Source: Burkholderia sp. WP9
GTDB lineage: Bacteria > Pseudomonadota > Gammaproteobacteria > Burkholderiales > Burkholderiaceae
Direction: 5' to 3'
Assembly (NCBI RefSeq): GCF_900104795.1
Contig: NZ_FNTG01000001.1
Span: 1,674,001 to 1,738,000 of the forward strand
DNA length: 64,000 bases
A model generated the notes under the pieces. The model saw nothing but the letters and a program-made list of their open reading frames with translations. It did not search any database and was not told where the DNA came from. The number at the start of each line of letters is the position of its first letter. Positions within the stretch are counted from its first letter, which is position 1. The position numbers and the translations under genes are program-made. Positions 1-9,360 of the stretch are shown piece by piece.

Positions 1-166
1 GACGCTTGCCGCGTCGAATGAAAATGTCGACGCCGAGTTCGTCTTCGAGATCCTTGATCTGTTTCGACACGCCTGACTGCGAGGTGTACAGCACGTTCGC
101 CACCTCGGTCAGGTTCATGTTCTGACGCACGGCTTCGCGCACGAAGCGCAATTGCTGGAAATTCAT
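1..166 (-). CDS. cysB: CysB, LysR-type sulfur regulator, N-terminus only
   Basis: The first 55 codons of a LysR-family regulator run off the left edge of the window. The translation starts MNFQQLRFVREAVRQNMNL and continues through the helix-turn-helix (TSQSGVSKQIKDLEDELG) to FIRRGKR, which is the CysB signature. CysB is the master activator of sulfate assimilation and responds to N-acetylserine or O-acetylserine. It lies 97 bp downstream of cysA on the same strand, so it is probably the last gene of the sulfate-transport operon. In that arrangement the regulator would be co-transcribed with its targets. The effector domain is outside the window. Confidence 0.93.
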   Translation of the reverse strand, partial: MNFQQLRFVREAVRQNMNLTEVANVLYTSQSGVSKQIKDLEDELGVDIFIRRGKR

Positions 167-263
167 CTGTATGTCTCCGGTTTGTCCAGAGTTGAGTTAT
201 TTGAGTTTGATTGAAACACCGAGTCGTGTTGCCGCGCGGCTGACTGCACCGCGCTCACTGTCC

Positions 264-1322
264 TCATTGCGCCGGGAATACGCGCAAGGCACGCGGCACC
301 GCGGTCACGCCGTCGCCGATAGAGAGTTGCAGATCGCGCCACGCTTCCCGATCGAGCTCGGCTTCGAGCAGGTTGCCCTCGCGGCCCGCGAGTTCCACGC
401 GCACCGAGCCGCCCAAGGTCACCACGCGCCGCACGTCGACCACGATGCCTTCGCGGTGGCCCGATGCCTGCGGATACAACTGCAAATCGTGCGGACGCAC
501 ATAAGCGAAGGCCGGACCGCTGAAATCGGCCTTGATCGACACCGGAAGCGCCGCGCCGTCGACCACGAAACCGCTCGCGTCGACCTTGCCGTGCAGACGG
601 TTCGCGGCGCCGAGAAACTCGTAGACGAACGAGGTCTGCGGATGGTCATACACGTCCTGCGGACTGCCCACCTGCTCCACGTGCCCGCGATTGAGCACGA
701 CGATACGGTCCGCCACTTCGAGCGCTTCTTCCTGATCGTGCGTGACGAAAATCGTCGAGATATGCAGATCGTCGTGCAGGCGCCGCAGCCAGCTACGCAA
801 CTCCTTGCGCACCTTCGCATCCAGCGCGCCGAACGGTTCGTCGAGCAGCAGCACTTTCGGTTCGACCGCCAACGCGCGCGCGAGCGCGATACGCTGCCGC
901 TGGCCGCCCGACAATTCCGACGGATAGCGTTGCGCGAGCCAGTCGAGTTGCACGAGCTTCAGCAGTTCATGCACCTTCTCGCGGATCACCGCTTCCGAGG
1001 GACGTTCCTTGCGCGGCTTCACGCGCAAGCCGAACGCCACGTTCTCGAACACCGTCATATGACGGAACAGCGCGTAATGCTGGAACACGAAGCCCACTTC
1101 CCGCTCGCGCGCGCCGACCGTCGCCACGTCCTGGCCTTGCAGCACGACCTGGCCGCCGTCCGCGTATTCGAGCCCGGCAATCACGCGCAGCAAGGTGGTC
1201 TTGCCACAACCCGACGGCCCGAGCAGCGCGACCAGCTCACCCGGCGGAAAGTCGAGTGTGACGTTATCGAGCGCGACGAAATCGCCGAAGCGCTTCTGCA
1301 GGTTACGAACGGTGATACCCAT
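264..1322 (-). CDS. cysA: Sulfate/thiosulfate ABC transporter ATPase CysA
   Basis: This 352-aa ABC ATPase powers the CysTW sulfate permease on the cytoplasmic side. Walker [10 protein letters not shown] is at about residues 35-43, the signature LSGGQRQR at 137-144, and Walker B VLLLDEP at 157-163. After about residue 235 comes the C-terminal regulatory region typical of CysA/MalK-type ATPases. The start codon shares one base with the cysW stop (TAATG), so the two genes are translationally coupled. Length and motifs are normal for the family. Confidence 0.96.
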   Translation of the reverse strand: MGITVRNLQKRFGDFVALDNVTLDFPPGELVALLGPSGCGKTTLLRVIAGLEYADGGQVVLQGQDVATVGAREREVGFVFQHYALFRHMTVFENVAFGLRVKPRKERPSEAVIREKVHELLKLVQLDWLAQRYPSELSGGQRQRIALARALAVEPKVLLLDEPFGALDAKVRKELRSWLRRLHDDLHISTIFVTHDQEEALEVADRIVVLNRGHVEQVGSPQDVYDHPQTSFVYEFLGAANRLHGKVDASGFVVDGAALPVSIKADFSGPAFAYVRPHDLQLYPQASGHREGIVVDVRRVVTLGGSVRVELAGREGNLLEAELDREAWRDLQLSIGDGVTAVPRALRVFPAQ

Positions 1323-2359
1323 TACAGCTCTCCTTGCTTGAGCGGGTGTTGCTGCGATGCATGCGTTGTGTGGGTTGCGGGTGTTGCGCCCACCGGCGTG
1401 GTAACCGGACCGGCGTACGCGGGCACATCTCGCGCGGCCGACAGTTCCGCCGACATATGGCGTTCCGCGAGCAGCTTCAGGCCGAGCGTCACGAGCGCGA
1501 GCAGCGCCAGCACCGACGCCACGGCGAACGCCGCCGAGAAGTTGTATTCGTTGTAGAGAATTTCGACGTGCAGCGGCATCGTGTCGGTCTGGCCGCGAAT
1601 ATGGCCCGACACCACCGACACGGCACCGAACTCGCCCATTGCCCGCGCGTTACACAGAATCACGCCATACAGCAGGCCCCATTTGACGTTCGGCAGCGTG
1701 ACGCGGCGGAAAGTCTGCCAGCCCGACGCGCCGAGCACATGCGCGGCTTCTTCTTCGTCGTTGCCTTGTGCCTGCATCAACGGAATCAGCTCACGCGCGA
1801 CGAACGGGAACGTCACGAAGATCGTCGCCATCACGATGCCCGGCACCGCGAAAATGATCTGGATGTTGTGGTCCTGCAGCCACGGGCCGAACCAACCCTG
1901 CGCGCCGAACATCAGCACGTAGATCAAGCCCGAGATCACCGGTGAAACCGAGAACGGCAGATCGATCAGCGTGGTCAGGAGCGCCTTGCCGCGGAATTCG
2001 AACTTGGCGATACACCATGAAGCCGCGAGACCGAACACGAGATTCAACGGCACGGCGATGGCGGCGGTGATCACGGTCAGCTTGATCGCCGAGAGCGCGT
2101 CCGGGTCGGCGAGCGATTCCAGATAGAAACCAAGACCTTTGGCGAGCGCCTGATAAAAGACGGCGACGAGCGGCACCACCAGAAACAGCGCGAGGAACAG
2201 CAGCGCGATGCCGGTCAGAATCCAGCGCACGAGCGGTGGTTCGGTGACCGGATCGGGACGGCGCGCTACATTGAGCGGCGCGCGCGGCGCCACGGCCACA
2301 GCAGCGGCGTTGTTCGCACCGCTCGCGGCGGATACGTCATTCACGGTTCGCCGGCTCAT
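1322..2359 (-). CDS. cysW: Sulfate ABC transporter permease CysW
   Basis: This is a 345-aa inner-membrane permease. The open frame extends far upstream, but the ATG at 2359 is chosen because it overlaps the cysT stop as ATGA and gives a normal CysW. An N-terminal tail of about 55 residues, rich in Ala and Arg, precedes the first membrane helix ([20 protein letters not shown]). The EAA loop that contacts CysA is visible as [25 protein letters not shown] sequence near residues 215-235. The C-terminal tail after the last helix is long and low-complexity (Thr/Ala/His). It pairs with CysT to form the channel. Confidence 0.94.
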   Translation of the reverse strand: MSRRTVNDVSAASGANNAAAVAVAPRAPLNVARRPDPVTEPPLVRWILTGIALLFLALFLVVPLVAVFYQALAKGLGFYLESLADPDALSAIKLTVITAAIAVPLNLVFGLAASWCIAKFEFRGKALLTTLIDLPFSVSPVISGLIYVLMFGAQGWFGPWLQDHNIQIIFAVPGIVMATIFVTFPFVARELIPLMQAQGNDEEEAAHVLGASGWQTFRRVTLPNVKWGLLYGVILCNARAMGEFGAVSVVSGHIRGQTDTMPLHVEILYNEYNFSAAFAVASVLALLALVTLGLKLLAERHMSAELSAARDVPAYAGPVTTPVGATPATHTTHASQQHPLKQGEL

Positions 2360-3258
2360 TGCACACCTCCGCCGATTGCGGCAACGCTCGCCACACTGGC
2401 GGCCGGCACAGGGCCCGCGCCGCCGCGGCCCGTGCGGCGCTGCAAATACCACTGCAAGGTGTTGATCAGCAGCAGCATCAGGAACGACACGACCAGCATC
2501 ACCACCGCGATAGCCGTAGCGCCCGCGTAGTCGTATTGCTCGAGCTTCGTGATGATGAGAAGCGACGTGATTTCCGACTTCATCGGTACATTGCCGGCAA
2601 TGAAAATCACCGAGCCATACTCGCCGAGCGCGCGCGCGAAAGCCAGCGCGAAGCCCGTCAACAGAGCCGGAAACACGGCCGGCAACACCACGCGGCGAAA
2701 CGTCAGCCAGCGCGAAGCACCGAGGCACGCGGCCGCTTCTTCCTGTTCGCGTTCGAATTCTTCGAGCACCGGCTGCACCGTGCGCACGACGAACGGCAAA
2801 CCGATGAACGTCAGCGCGACCAGCACGCCGGCCGGCGTGAACGCGATTTTCAGGCCGAGCGGTTCGAGGAACTGTCCGATCCAGCCATTGCCCGCATACA
2901 CGGCCGCAAGCGAAATGCCGGCCACCGAGGTGGGCAGCGCGAACGGCAGATCGACCACGGCGTCGACGATACGCTTGAACGGAAACGTGTAGCGCACCAG
3001 CACCCACGCCACCAGAAAGCCGAACACCGCATTGATCAGCGCGCCGCCGAGCGCGGAGAAGAACGTCAGGCGATACGACGCGAGCACGCGCGGCGAACTC
3101 ACCGCGCGCACGAACTGGCTCCAGTCGAGCGTCGCGGTCTTCAGAAAGGTCGCCGCAAGCGGAATCAGCACCACGAGGCTCAGATAAGCCACCGTGATGC
3201 CGAGTGTCAGGCCAAAACCGGGCAAGGCGCTCGGTTTTCGGAAGGTCAACGTCGTCAT
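2356..3258 (-). CDS. cysT: Sulfate ABC transporter permease CysT
   Basis: A 300-aa permease, partner of CysW. It opens with [16 protein letters not shown] and a first helix ([19 protein letters not shown]), and carries the EAA loop [18 protein letters not shown]. It overlaps cysW by four bases (ATGA). It is separated from the upstream sbp gene by 144 bp that contain a strong hairpin. The permease genes may therefore be expressed below the level of the binding protein. Confidence 0.95.
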   Translation of the reverse strand: MTTLTFRKPSALPGFGLTLGITVAYLSLVVLIPLAATFLKTATLDWSQFVRAVSSPRVLASYRLTFFSALGGALINAVFGFLVAWVLVRYTFPFKRIVDAVVDLPFALPTSVAGISLAAVYAGNGWIGQFLEPLGLKIAFTPAGVLVALTFIGLPFVVRTVQPVLEEFEREQEEAAACLGASRWLTFRRVVLPAVFPALLTGFALAFARALGEYGSVIFIAGNVPMKSEITSLLIITKLEQYDYAGATAIAVVMLVVSFLMLLLINTLQWYLQRRTGRGGAGPVPAASVASVAAIGGGVQ

Positions 3259-3318
3259 GCTCGTTACTCGTTCAGGTTGATGCTCGTGTTTCCGGCCGCC
3301 GGGCCCTGGCTGGCCAAA

Positions 3319-3340
3319 AGCGCGCCCCTTGGGGCGCGCT
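3319..3340 (-). terminator. Hairpin between sbp and cysT (partial terminator)
   Basis: A perfect 10-bp inverted repeat (AGCGCGCCCC, 2-nt centre, GGGGCGCGCT) is followed on the minus strand by TTTTGG. It lies after sbp and before cysT. A GC-rich stem plus a short U run suggests a leaky intrinsic terminator or an mRNA 3' stabiliser that lets sbp be made in excess over cysTWA. The role is inferred. Confidence 0.65.
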
Positions 3341-3402
3341 CCGGAGTGACGCGTTGCCGCATCGCTTTGCTGCCTATGCCGGTGAAGGCAACGGCTCGAT
3401 AG

Positions 3403-4443
3403 TTATTGCGGTTGATAGATCGAATCGAACACGCCGCCGTCGGCAAAGTGCGTCTTCTGCGCGTTGGTCCAGCCGCCGAACGAATCGTCGACCGTGTACA
3501 GCTTCAGCTTCGGAAACTTGGCGGTCAGCTCGGCCGGCACCTTGTTCGATCGCGGACGGTAGAAGTTCTTTGCCGCGATTTCCTGGCCTTGCTCGCTATA
3601 CAGGAAGTTCAGATACGCTTCGGCGAGCTTGCGCGTGCCGTGCTTGTCCACCACCTTGTCCACCACCGCAACCGGCGGCTCGGCCAGAATGCTGACCGAC
3701 GGCACCACGATCTCGAACTTCTCCGGTCCGAACTCCTTCAGCGACAGGAAGGCTTCGTTTTCCCATGCGATCAGCACGTCACCGATACCGCGTTGCACGA
3801 AGCTGGTGGTCGCGCCGCGCGCGCCCGAATCGAGCACGCCGGCGTTCTTGTAGAGCTTGCCGACGAATTCCCTGGCCTTCTGATCGTTGCCGCCCGGCTG
3901 ATGCTCGGCGTATGCCCATGCCGCGAGGTAGTTCCAGCGCGCCCCGCCCGAGGTCTTCGGATTCGGCGTGACGATCGACACACCCGGCTTGATCAGGTCG
4001 TCCCAATCCTTGATGTGCTTCGGGTTGCCCTTGCGCACCAGAAACACGATCGTCGACGTGTACGGCGACGCGTTATCCGGCAAGCGCTTCTGCCATCCCT
4101 TGTCCAGCAAGCCCTTGTTGGCCAGCGCGTCGATGTCGTAAGCGAGCGCGAGCGTCACGACGTCGGCCTGCAGACCGTCGAGCACCGAACGCGCCTGCGC
4201 GCCGGAGCCGCCGTGCGACTGCTTGAAGGTGATCGTCTCGCCGGTCTTCGCCTTCCATTCCTTGCCGAACGCCTGGTTGACGTCCTGATACAGCTCGCGC
4301 GTCGGGTCGTATGACACGTTCAGCAGTGTCGTGTCGGCAGCGTGCGCCTGCGCCATCACGCCGAGCGCGCTCGCCGCGCCCAATGCGAGCGCCGCGATGA
4401 GTTTCTTCGTTTTGCCTGCCAGCCCCGTACCTTGGTGATTCAT
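3403..4443 (-). CDS. sbp: Periplasmic sulfate-binding protein
   Basis: A 346-aa sulfate-binding protein that delivers sulfate to CysTWA. The signal peptide is long, with a basic start ([14 protein letters not shown]), a hydrophobic core ([17 protein letters not shown]) and cleavage expected after AQAHA. The mature protein begins [16 protein letters not shown], the sulfate-binding signature. The conserved [16 protein letters not shown] segment and the RSNKVPAEL region near the C-terminus are both present. It is the first gene of the operon, with its own promoter region facing divergently from lexA. Confidence 0.95.
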   Translation of the reverse strand: MNHQGTGLAGKTKKLIAALALGAASALGVMAQAHAADTTLLNVSYDPTRELYQDVNQAFGKEWKAKTGETITFKQSHGGSGAQARSVLDGLQADVVTLALAYDIDALANKGLLDKGWQKRLPDNASPYTSTIVFLVRKGNPKHIKDWDDLIKPGVSIVTPNPKTSGGARWNYLAAWAYAEHQPGGNDQKAREFVGKLYKNAGVLDSGARGATTSFVQRGIGDVLIAWENEAFLSLKEFGPEKFEIVVPSVSILAEPPVAVVDKVVDKHGTRKLAEAYLNFLYSEQGQEIAAKNFYRPRSNKVPAELTAKFPKLKLYTVDDSFGGWTNAQKTHFADGGVFDSIYQPQ

Positions 4444-4530
4444 GTCAACTTTCTCCGCGTTGTGCGCTGAAACAGCGTGTGGTGTCTTTTTGCGTCGCGG
4501 TCACGTGCACATGAACGGCAACTGGAGGCC

Positions 4531-4559
4531 AGTCTATCGAAGGGCTTTCATCATTAAAA
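4531..4559 (-). promoter_or_regulatory. Candidate sbp promoter, activator-dependent type
   Basis: On the minus strand a TAGACT -10-like box (4536-4531) lies 17 bp from a poor -35 (TTTTAA, 4559-4554). An AT-rich stretch (about 4546-4592) follows immediately upstream, unlike the surrounding GC-rich DNA. Poor -35 boxes with AT-rich upstream DNA are typical of CysB-activated promoters. The TAGACT box recurs before ssuD with the same 17-bp spacing. The transcription start is not proven. The rest of the 311-bp sbp-lexA gap holds only this element and the SOS boxes. Confidence 0.45.
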
Positions 4560-4711
4560 ATAATGTTTCTTCATTCTTTAATACGCAAAAGTGGTAATGA
4601 CAGCTGGATAAGGCGTTGCGGCACGAAAACGGGCGTTGGAGCGTCGTTTGACGACGCTCCAACGCCACCCCTCGGCACGAACTTAAAGTAAAGCTTGAAT
4701 TGCGCGGAATA

Positions 4712-4727
4712 CTGTATAAAAATACAG
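4712..4727 (+). promoter_or_regulatory. SOS box 1 (LexA operator)
   Basis: CTGTATAAAAATACAG is a perfect match to the CTGT-N8-ACAG LexA operator. It sits 28 bp before the lexA start and exactly 20 bp from the second box. The TATAAA inside it could serve as the -10 region, so LexA binding would block its own promoter. Confidence 0.93.
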
Positions 4728-4731
4728 TCAC

Positions 4732-4747
4732 CTGTTCATACATACAG
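4732..4747 (+). promoter_or_regulatory. SOS box 2 (LexA operator)
   Basis: CTGTTCATACATACAG is a second perfect CTGT-N8-ACAG site. It ends 7 bases before the lexA start codon, so the operator occupies the ribosome-binding region of the mRNA. Tandem boxes about two helical turns apart are the usual autoregulatory layout of lexA. Confidence 0.93.
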
Positions 4748-4754
4748 TGGCGCC

Positions 4755-5405
4755 ATGACCAAACTCACCGCACGACAGCAGCAGGTTTTCGATCTGATCC
4801 GCAGGGCTATCGAACGCACCGGCTTTCCGCCCACCCGCGCGGAGATCGCCGCCGAACTGGGCTTCAGCTCGGCCAACTCGGCAGAAGAACATCTGCGGGC
4901 GCTCGCCCGCAAGGGCGTGATCGAACTCGCGGCCGGCGCGTCGCGCGGCATCCGCCTGCTGGCGGGCCCGGAAGATTCGCCGCACCAGTTCACGTTGCCG
5001 CACGCCAGCATCATGCAACTGTCGCTGCCGCTGATCGGGCGGGTGGCCGCGGGTAGCCCGATCCTCGCGCAGGAACATATCTCGCAGCACTACGCGTGCG
5101 ACCCGGCGCTGTTTTCGAGCAAGCCCGATTACCTGCTGAAGGTGCGCGGGTTGTCCATGCGCGACGCGGGCATCTTCGACGGCGACCTGCTCGCGGTGCA
5201 AAAGAGAACGGAAGCCAAAGACGGCCAGATCATCATTGCCCGGCTTGGCGACGACGTCACGGTCAAGCGCCTGAAGCGCCGGCCGAACGGGCTCGAGTTG
5301 ATCGCCGAGAACCCCGATTACGAAAACATCTTCGTTGAAACCGGCAGTGCGGAATTCGCGCTGGAAGGTATCGCCGTAGGGCTGATTCGCCCCGGCGAGT
5401 TCTGA
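4755..5405 (+). CDS. lexA: LexA, SOS response repressor
   Basis: A 216-aa self-cleaving repressor of the DNA-damage response. The start at [15 protein letters not shown] is preferred over an ATG 60 bases upstream because that one lies before both operators. The N-terminal winged helix (residues 1-70) contains [14 protein letters not shown]. The cleavage bond is Ala99-Gly100 (GRVAAGSP). The catalytic pair is Ser134 (RGLSMRDAG) and Lys171 (VTVKRL). All LexA hallmarks are intact. Expression is autoregulated through the two boxes directly upstream. Confidence 0.97.
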   Translation: MTKLTARQQQVFDLIRRAIERTGFPPTRAEIAAELGFSSANSAEEHLRALARKGVIELAAGASRGIRLLAGPEDSPHQFTLPHASIMQLSLPLIGRVAAGSPILAQEHISQHYACDPALFSSKPDYLLKVRGLSMRDAGIFDGDLLAVQKRTEAKDGQIIIARLGDDVTVKRLKRRPNGLELIAENPDYENIFVETGSAEFALEGIAVGLIRPGEF

Positions 5406-5535
5406 ACGGCCAGGTTCCAGGCGGCTTGTTTCCCAGCACTTCGATCCAAGCCCCTTCTTGCCCGTTCGACAGAGTAGAAAGCCGCGCCAACGCCGCATTA
5501 ACGCTGCATTAACGCTGCATCGTCTGGAGAGTCTC

Positions 5536-5880
5536 ATGGAACGTCTTGCCCGCCTGCTGCCTTTTCGCCAGTTCGGTCGTCTGCGCCATCTTCGCAAGCT
5601 GGTGCCCTGCTCATTGATCGAGGCGTCCACGGCCAGCACGCCGTCGCTGTTCGATGCGCCGGACAGCGTGTCGTGCCTGCCATCGTCGTTGCCGGCGTTT
5701 GCCCGCGTGTCGCTGAACTCGGGTCTGAATACGGCCGAACCGGCCCGTCGCGCACCAGTGCGGGTCTATCACGGCCCGTCGCGCCTCATCATGGTCGGCA
5801 CGGTGGACGCTGTGTGCCGCATGATCGACCGCTGCATTGCCGACGAGGCAAACGTCCACGGGGCGGTATTCGAGTCTTGA
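5536..5880 (+). CDS. Small hypothetical protein downstream of lexA
   Basis: A 114-aa protein I do not recognise. The ATG at 5536 is chosen because GGAGAG precedes it. The first 25 residues are basic (MERLARLLPFRQFGRLRHLR), the middle is Ser/Pro/Ala-rich and probably disordered. The C-terminal 40 residues look folded (RVYHGPSRLIMVGTVDAVCR and on). The gene lies 130 bp after lexA on the same strand and could be read from the lexA promoter. In pseudomonads the gene in this place is sulA, but no SulA motif is visible here, so I do not transfer that name. An 11-bp direct repeat (GCATTAACGCT) lies just upstream. Confidence 0.6.
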   Translation: MERLARLLPFRQFGRLRHLRKLVPCSLIEASTASTPSLFDAPDSVSCLPSSLPAFARVSLNSGLNTAEPARRAPVRVYHGPSRLIMVGTVDAVCRMIDRCIADEANVHGAVFES

Positions 5881-5976
5881 TGGAAGGTATGGCCGGCGGC
5901 GATATCGCATCGCATGGGATCGTTTTCGTGTGGCCGCGGTCCACGTTAGATCACACCTGATGGAGAGTCCCGTTCG

Positions 5977-6627
5977 ATGGCAGTTTCGAAACGCATCAAA
6001 GGCGGCGCCACCCGGCCGCTGATCGTCACGCTGATCGTGATTGTGCTAATCGCGGCGCTCGGGTTTGCGTACGCGTCACCGTATCTCGCGCTGAACAATC
6101 TCAAACGCGCCGCCGATGCGCGCGACACGCAAACGGTCAATCAATACGTCGACTTTCCCGCGTTGCGCGAGAGCCTGAAGCAGCAGGTCGCCGGGCTGCT
6201 CACGCGGCGGCTCGACGCGCACAGCAACGGCAATCCGCTGGCCGCCATTGGCGCGATGATCGGCGTCGCGTTGATTGGCCCGCTTGTGGATGCCTATGCC
6301 ACCCCAGACGGGGTGGCGGCATTGCTGAACGGCATGCCGCCGCGCGGCGATCCGGGCGAACGGCCGCCCGCACCGCCCGCCGAGAACACGCCGGCGGATG
6401 GCGCCGCGGCCTCACCCGCACCGGCAGCGCCTGCCGTTGGAACTGCGGGCAACGGCAACACCAACGCCGCGCCTGCGCAGCCGCCGCAAACCACCGCGGG
6501 CTATCGCGGCCTCAACGAGTTCGTCGTCACCTACCAGCACGGCGCCGGCGACGCGCGTTACTCGGCGATCTTCCAGCGCGAGGGTGTCTTCACATGGAAG
6601 CTGGCCGCGGTCAACCTGAACGAGTGA
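5977..6627 (+). CDS. DUF2939 family membrane-anchored protein
   Basis: A 216-aa protein with one N-terminal membrane helix (LIVTLIVIVLIAALGFAYA, about residues 14-32). Next comes the DUF2939 pattern ASPYLALNNLKRAADARDTQ, in which an extracytoplasmic domain is anchored by the helix. Residues 125-170 are a Pro/Ala linker, followed by a C-terminal segment ending TWKLAAVNLNE that resembles the second half of the domain. GGAGAG lies 9 bases before the start. The molecular function of DUF2939 is unknown. It may be co-directional with lexA only by chance. Confidence 0.8.
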   Translation: MAVSKRIKGGATRPLIVTLIVIVLIAALGFAYASPYLALNNLKRAADARDTQTVNQYVDFPALRESLKQQVAGLLTRRLDAHSNGNPLAAIGAMIGVALIGPLVDAYATPDGVAALLNGMPPRGDPGERPPAPPAENTPADGAAASPAPAAPAVGTAGNGNTNAAPAQPPQTTAGYRGLNEFVVTYQHGAGDARYSAIFQREGVFTWKLAAVNLNE

Positions 6628-6725
6628 TCGCCTGGGGTCGTCGGGCCGAGGCGGCCGGCCCGTTGAGCACGCTCGCGGCAGCGCTGTACCGAGGCGCGAT
6701 ATCCAGCCGCGCTATCCAGCCGCTA

Positions 6726-7190
6726 TCAGGCCGCCGCCTGCTGCTGCTCCTGGGCCGAAGAACACGCCACCAGAATGCTGCACGAGACGCGGTCGAGCAG
6801 CGGCGTATTGCCCGCGCCCATCCACCAACGTGACAAACCGGTGCGGCAGCGGTGGCCAACCACAACCAGGTCGACGTGCAATTCATTGGCAAGGTTGGCG
6901 ATCTCGTCGATCGGATGGCCGAACGCGAAATGCCCTTGTGCGCTCACGCCTCGCTCGGTGAGCCAGTCCACGCCTTCCTGAAGGATGTCGCGGGCGGTCT
7001 TTTCGAAGCTGCCGCAAGCAACGTCGGTCAGCAGGCCCGCGCTTTGCGCAATGCTCGAACGCATATCGACGACCGACAACAAGTGCGTTTCCGCTTTCAG
7101 ATCCAACGCCAGATCGGCGCCGCAACGCAATGCTTTGCGGCCTTCGCGCGAGCCGTCGTAGCACAGCAGGATTTTCTGGTAGCTCGCCAT
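6726..7190 (-). CDS. Universal stress protein (UspA family)
   Basis: A 154-aa single-domain Usp. It starts MASYQKILLCYDGSREGRKA with the conserved Asp of the ATP-site strand. The VDLVVVGHR strand-turn is present near residues 109-117. The downstream ATP-binding loop, normally G-2x-G-9x-G-S/T, is degenerate here (GHRCRTGLSRWWMGAGNTP), so nucleotide binding is uncertain. It is monocistronic, facing the DUF2939 gene. Stress or anaerobic roles are typical of the family; nothing local refines that. Confidence 0.88.
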   Translation of the reverse strand: MASYQKILLCYDGSREGRKALRCGADLALDLKAETHLLSVVDMRSSIAQSAGLLTDVACGSFEKTARDILQEGVDWLTERGVSAQGHFAFGHPIDEIANLANELHVDLVVVGHRCRTGLSRWWMGAGNTPLLDRVSCSILVACSSAQEQQQAAA

Positions 7191-7474
7191 GATTTTTCTC
7201 CCTTCGCGCGGGACGCGCGATCTGAATGAATCATGGTGCGCCGCAATTCAGGTTGCAAGGGATGGAAAACGCTAACTGTGCGGTAACGGCACACAAGCCA
7301 CGCTCTAAAGAGGTGCGCGCGCCAACAGGGTTGCTTGCGGCTCGTTGCCGCAGTGCGGGAAACCCGTGCGGGAGCGTCGGGCGCGCACCAACGCCGAGCC
7401 GCCGATGCCCTAGAATAGGCGGCCTTCCCGGCCATTAAAATCATCCATGTCTGTTCCGGAGACTCGTTCGATCC

Positions 7475-8389
7475 ATGCCTGAAGCCGCCATCGAATTTCA
7501 CGAGGTCAAAAAAAGCTACGGCGAAAAGACGGTCGTCGACGGACTGTCGTTCCATGTCAACGCCGGGGAATGCTTCGGCCTGCTCGGCCCGAACGGCGCG
7601 GGCAAAACCACCACGTTGCGCATGCTGCTTGGCATCGCCTCGCCGGATGCGGGCACGATCCGCCTGTGCGGCGAGCCGATCCCCAGCCGCGCGCGCGTGG
7701 CGCGGGCGCGTGTCGGCGTGGTGCCGCAGTTCGACAATCTCGATCCCGACTTCACGGTGCGCGAGAACCTGCTGGTGTTCGGCCGCTACTTCGGTTTGAG
7801 CGCCGCGCAATGCCGTGCGATGGTGCCCTCGCTGCTCGAATTCGCGCGTCTGGAGAGCAAGGCGGATGCGCGCGTGAGCGAACTGTCCGGCGGCATGAAG
7901 CGGCGCCTCACGCTGGCGCGCGCGCTCGTCAACGATCCCGACGTGCTTATCATGGACGAACCGACCACCGGCCTCGATCCTCAGGCGCGGCATCTGATCT
8001 GGGAGCGGCTGCGCTCGTTGCTCGCGAGCGGCAAGACCATTTTGCTGACCACGCACTTCATGGAAGAAGCCGAACGGCTCTGCCACCGGCTTTGCGTGAT
8101 CGAGGAAGGACGCAAGATCGCCGAAGGCGCGCCGAGCGAATTGATCGCCTCCGAGATCGGTTGCGATGTGATCGAGATCTTCGGACCGGATCCGGTCGCG
8201 TTGCGCGATGAACTGGCGCCGCTCGTCGAGCGCACCGAGATCAGCGGCGAAACGCTGTTCTGCTACGTCAACGACGCGCAACCGGTGCATGCGCGACTCA
8301 AGCAGCGCGCGGATCTGCGCTATCTGCACCGGCCGGCGAATCTGGAAGACGTGTTCCTGCGGCTCACCGGCCGCGAGATGCAGGACTGA
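7475..8389 (+). CDS. NodI-like ABC exporter ATPase
   Basis: A 304-aa ABC-2 type ATPase. Walker [10 protein letters not shown] is at about residues 38-46, the signature SGGMKRRLT is followed by Walker [13 protein letters not shown], and the H-loop is TTHFMEEAE. The C-terminal 80 residues match the NodI/DrrA-type extension. With the NodJ-like permease that follows it should form an exporter. NodIJ moves lipochitooligosaccharides in rhizobia, but homologues without nod genes are common in Burkholderiales, and no nodulation gene is present here. The substrate is unknown. Confidence 0.9.
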   Translation: MPEAAIEFHEVKKSYGEKTVVDGLSFHVNAGECFGLLGPNGAGKTTTLRMLLGIASPDAGTIRLCGEPIPSRARVARARVGVVPQFDNLDPDFTVRENLLVFGRYFGLSAAQCRAMVPSLLEFARLESKADARVSELSGGMKRRLTLARALVNDPDVLIMDEPTTGLDPQARHLIWERLRSLLASGKTILLTTHFMEEAERLCHRLCVIEEGRKIAEGAPSELIASEIGCDVIEIFGPDPVALRDELAPLVERTEISGETLFCYVNDAQPVHARLKQRADLRYLHRPANLEDVFLRLTGREMQD

Positions 8390-8422
8390 AGAAGCATGTG
8401 AAGAAGCATGTGAAGAAGCGTG
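8387..8422 (+). repeat. Three tandem 12-bp units starting at the NodI-like stop
   Basis: TGAAGAAGCATG occurs twice perfectly and a third time with one change (TGAAGAAGCGTG). The first TGA is the stop codon of the upstream gene. Each unit carries its own TGA, so slippage cannot extend that protein. Confidence 0.85.
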
Positions 8423-8500
8423 AATAGCGGCATCGCACGCAACGCGCTACAGCCATAACGACGAAGCACGTCCCCTCGGGGACACCGCACGAGATACGCA

Positions 8501-9328
8501 ATGGACGCACGCACCTACGACTCCCCGGGCGAGACCCCGTCGAAACAGGAAACCTTCGCCGCTTTTCCCGCGAACGCAACCAACTGGATCGCCGTGTGGC
8601 GCCGCAATTATCTGGTGTGGAGAAAGCTCGCGCTCGCCTCGATGTTCGGCAATCTTGCCGATCCGATGATCTACCTGTTCGGCCTCGGTTTCGGGCTGGG
8701 GCTGATGGTCGGCCATGTCGAGGGCGTGTCGTATATCGTCTTTCTCGCGGCGGGCACGGTGGCGTCGAGCGTGATGATGTCGGCGAGTTTCGAGTCGATG
8801 TATTCGGGCTTCTCGCGCATGCATGTGCAGCGCACCTGGGAGGCGATCATGCACACGCCGCTGACGCTCGGCGACATCGTGCTCGGTGAAGTGATCTGGG
8901 CCGGCAGCAAGTCGATGCTGTCCGGCGCGGCGATCATGCTGGTGGCCGGCGCGCTGGGCTACGCAAATTTTCCGTCGATGCTGCTGGCCTTGCCGGTCGT
9001 CGTGCTGACGGGCCTCGCATTCGCGAGCATCGCCATGGTCGTCACAGCGCTCGCGCCTTCGTACGACTTCTTCATGTTTTACCAGACGCTGGTGTTGACG
9101 CCGATGCTGTTGCTGTCCGGCGTGTTCTTTCCGGCATCGCAATTGCCCGCCGTTGCGCGCGGCGTCACCGAAGTGTTGCCGCTGGCGCATGCCGTCGACC
9201 TGATGCGGCCGGCCATGCTGGGACGTCCAATCGAACATGCGCTGTTGCATGTGGCCGTGCTGGCGGCGTATGCGGTAGGCGGGTTTGTCGTGGCGGCGAT
9301 TCTGTTTCGCCGCAGGATGATGAAGTAG
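8501..9328 (+). CDS. NodJ-like ABC-2 permease
   Basis: A 275-aa membrane protein with six predicted helices, for example [19 protein letters not shown] and [20 protein letters not shown]. The ABC-2 signature region [20 protein letters not shown] is near residues 205-225. It forms the membrane half of the exporter with the preceding ATPase, 111 bp away. Homology is to the NodJ/DrrB group. The N-terminal 25 residues are a hydrophilic extension before the conserved region. Confidence 0.9.
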   Translation: MDARTYDSPGETPSKQETFAAFPANATNWIAVWRRNYLVWRKLALASMFGNLADPMIYLFGLGFGLGLMVGHVEGVSYIVFLAAGTVASSVMMSASFESMYSGFSRMHVQRTWEAIMHTPLTLGDIVLGEVIWAGSKSMLSGAAIMLVAGALGYANFPSMLLALPVVVLTGLAFASIAMVVTALAPSYDFFMFYQTLVLTPMLLLSGVFFPASQLPAVARGVTEVLPLAHAVDLMRPAMLGRPIEHALLHVAVLAAYAVGGFVVAAILFRRRMMK

Positions 9329-9360
9329 GCTTCGGCTTTCGATAACCATAGGCGCCGAGG

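Noticed and set aside
171..1556. A long plus-strand frame opposite cysA
   Set aside because: It is rich in His/Arg with no domain and mirrors the cysA codon pattern, as expected in GC-rich DNA.
1322..3007. A 561-codon minus-strand frame covering cysW and part of cysT
   Set aside because: Only the last 345 codons are permease-like; the rest is an antiparallel-type GC frame over cysT. The ATGA overlap fixes the start at 2359.
4489..4514. Tiny ORF (Met-Cys-Thr) in the sbp leader as a counterpart to the ssuD leader peptide
   Set aside because: Only three codons and no ribosome-binding site; not distinguishable from chance.
8387..8422. CRISPR-like repeat array
   Set aside because: Units are 12 bp, contiguous and without spacers; no cas gene is present anywhere in the window.
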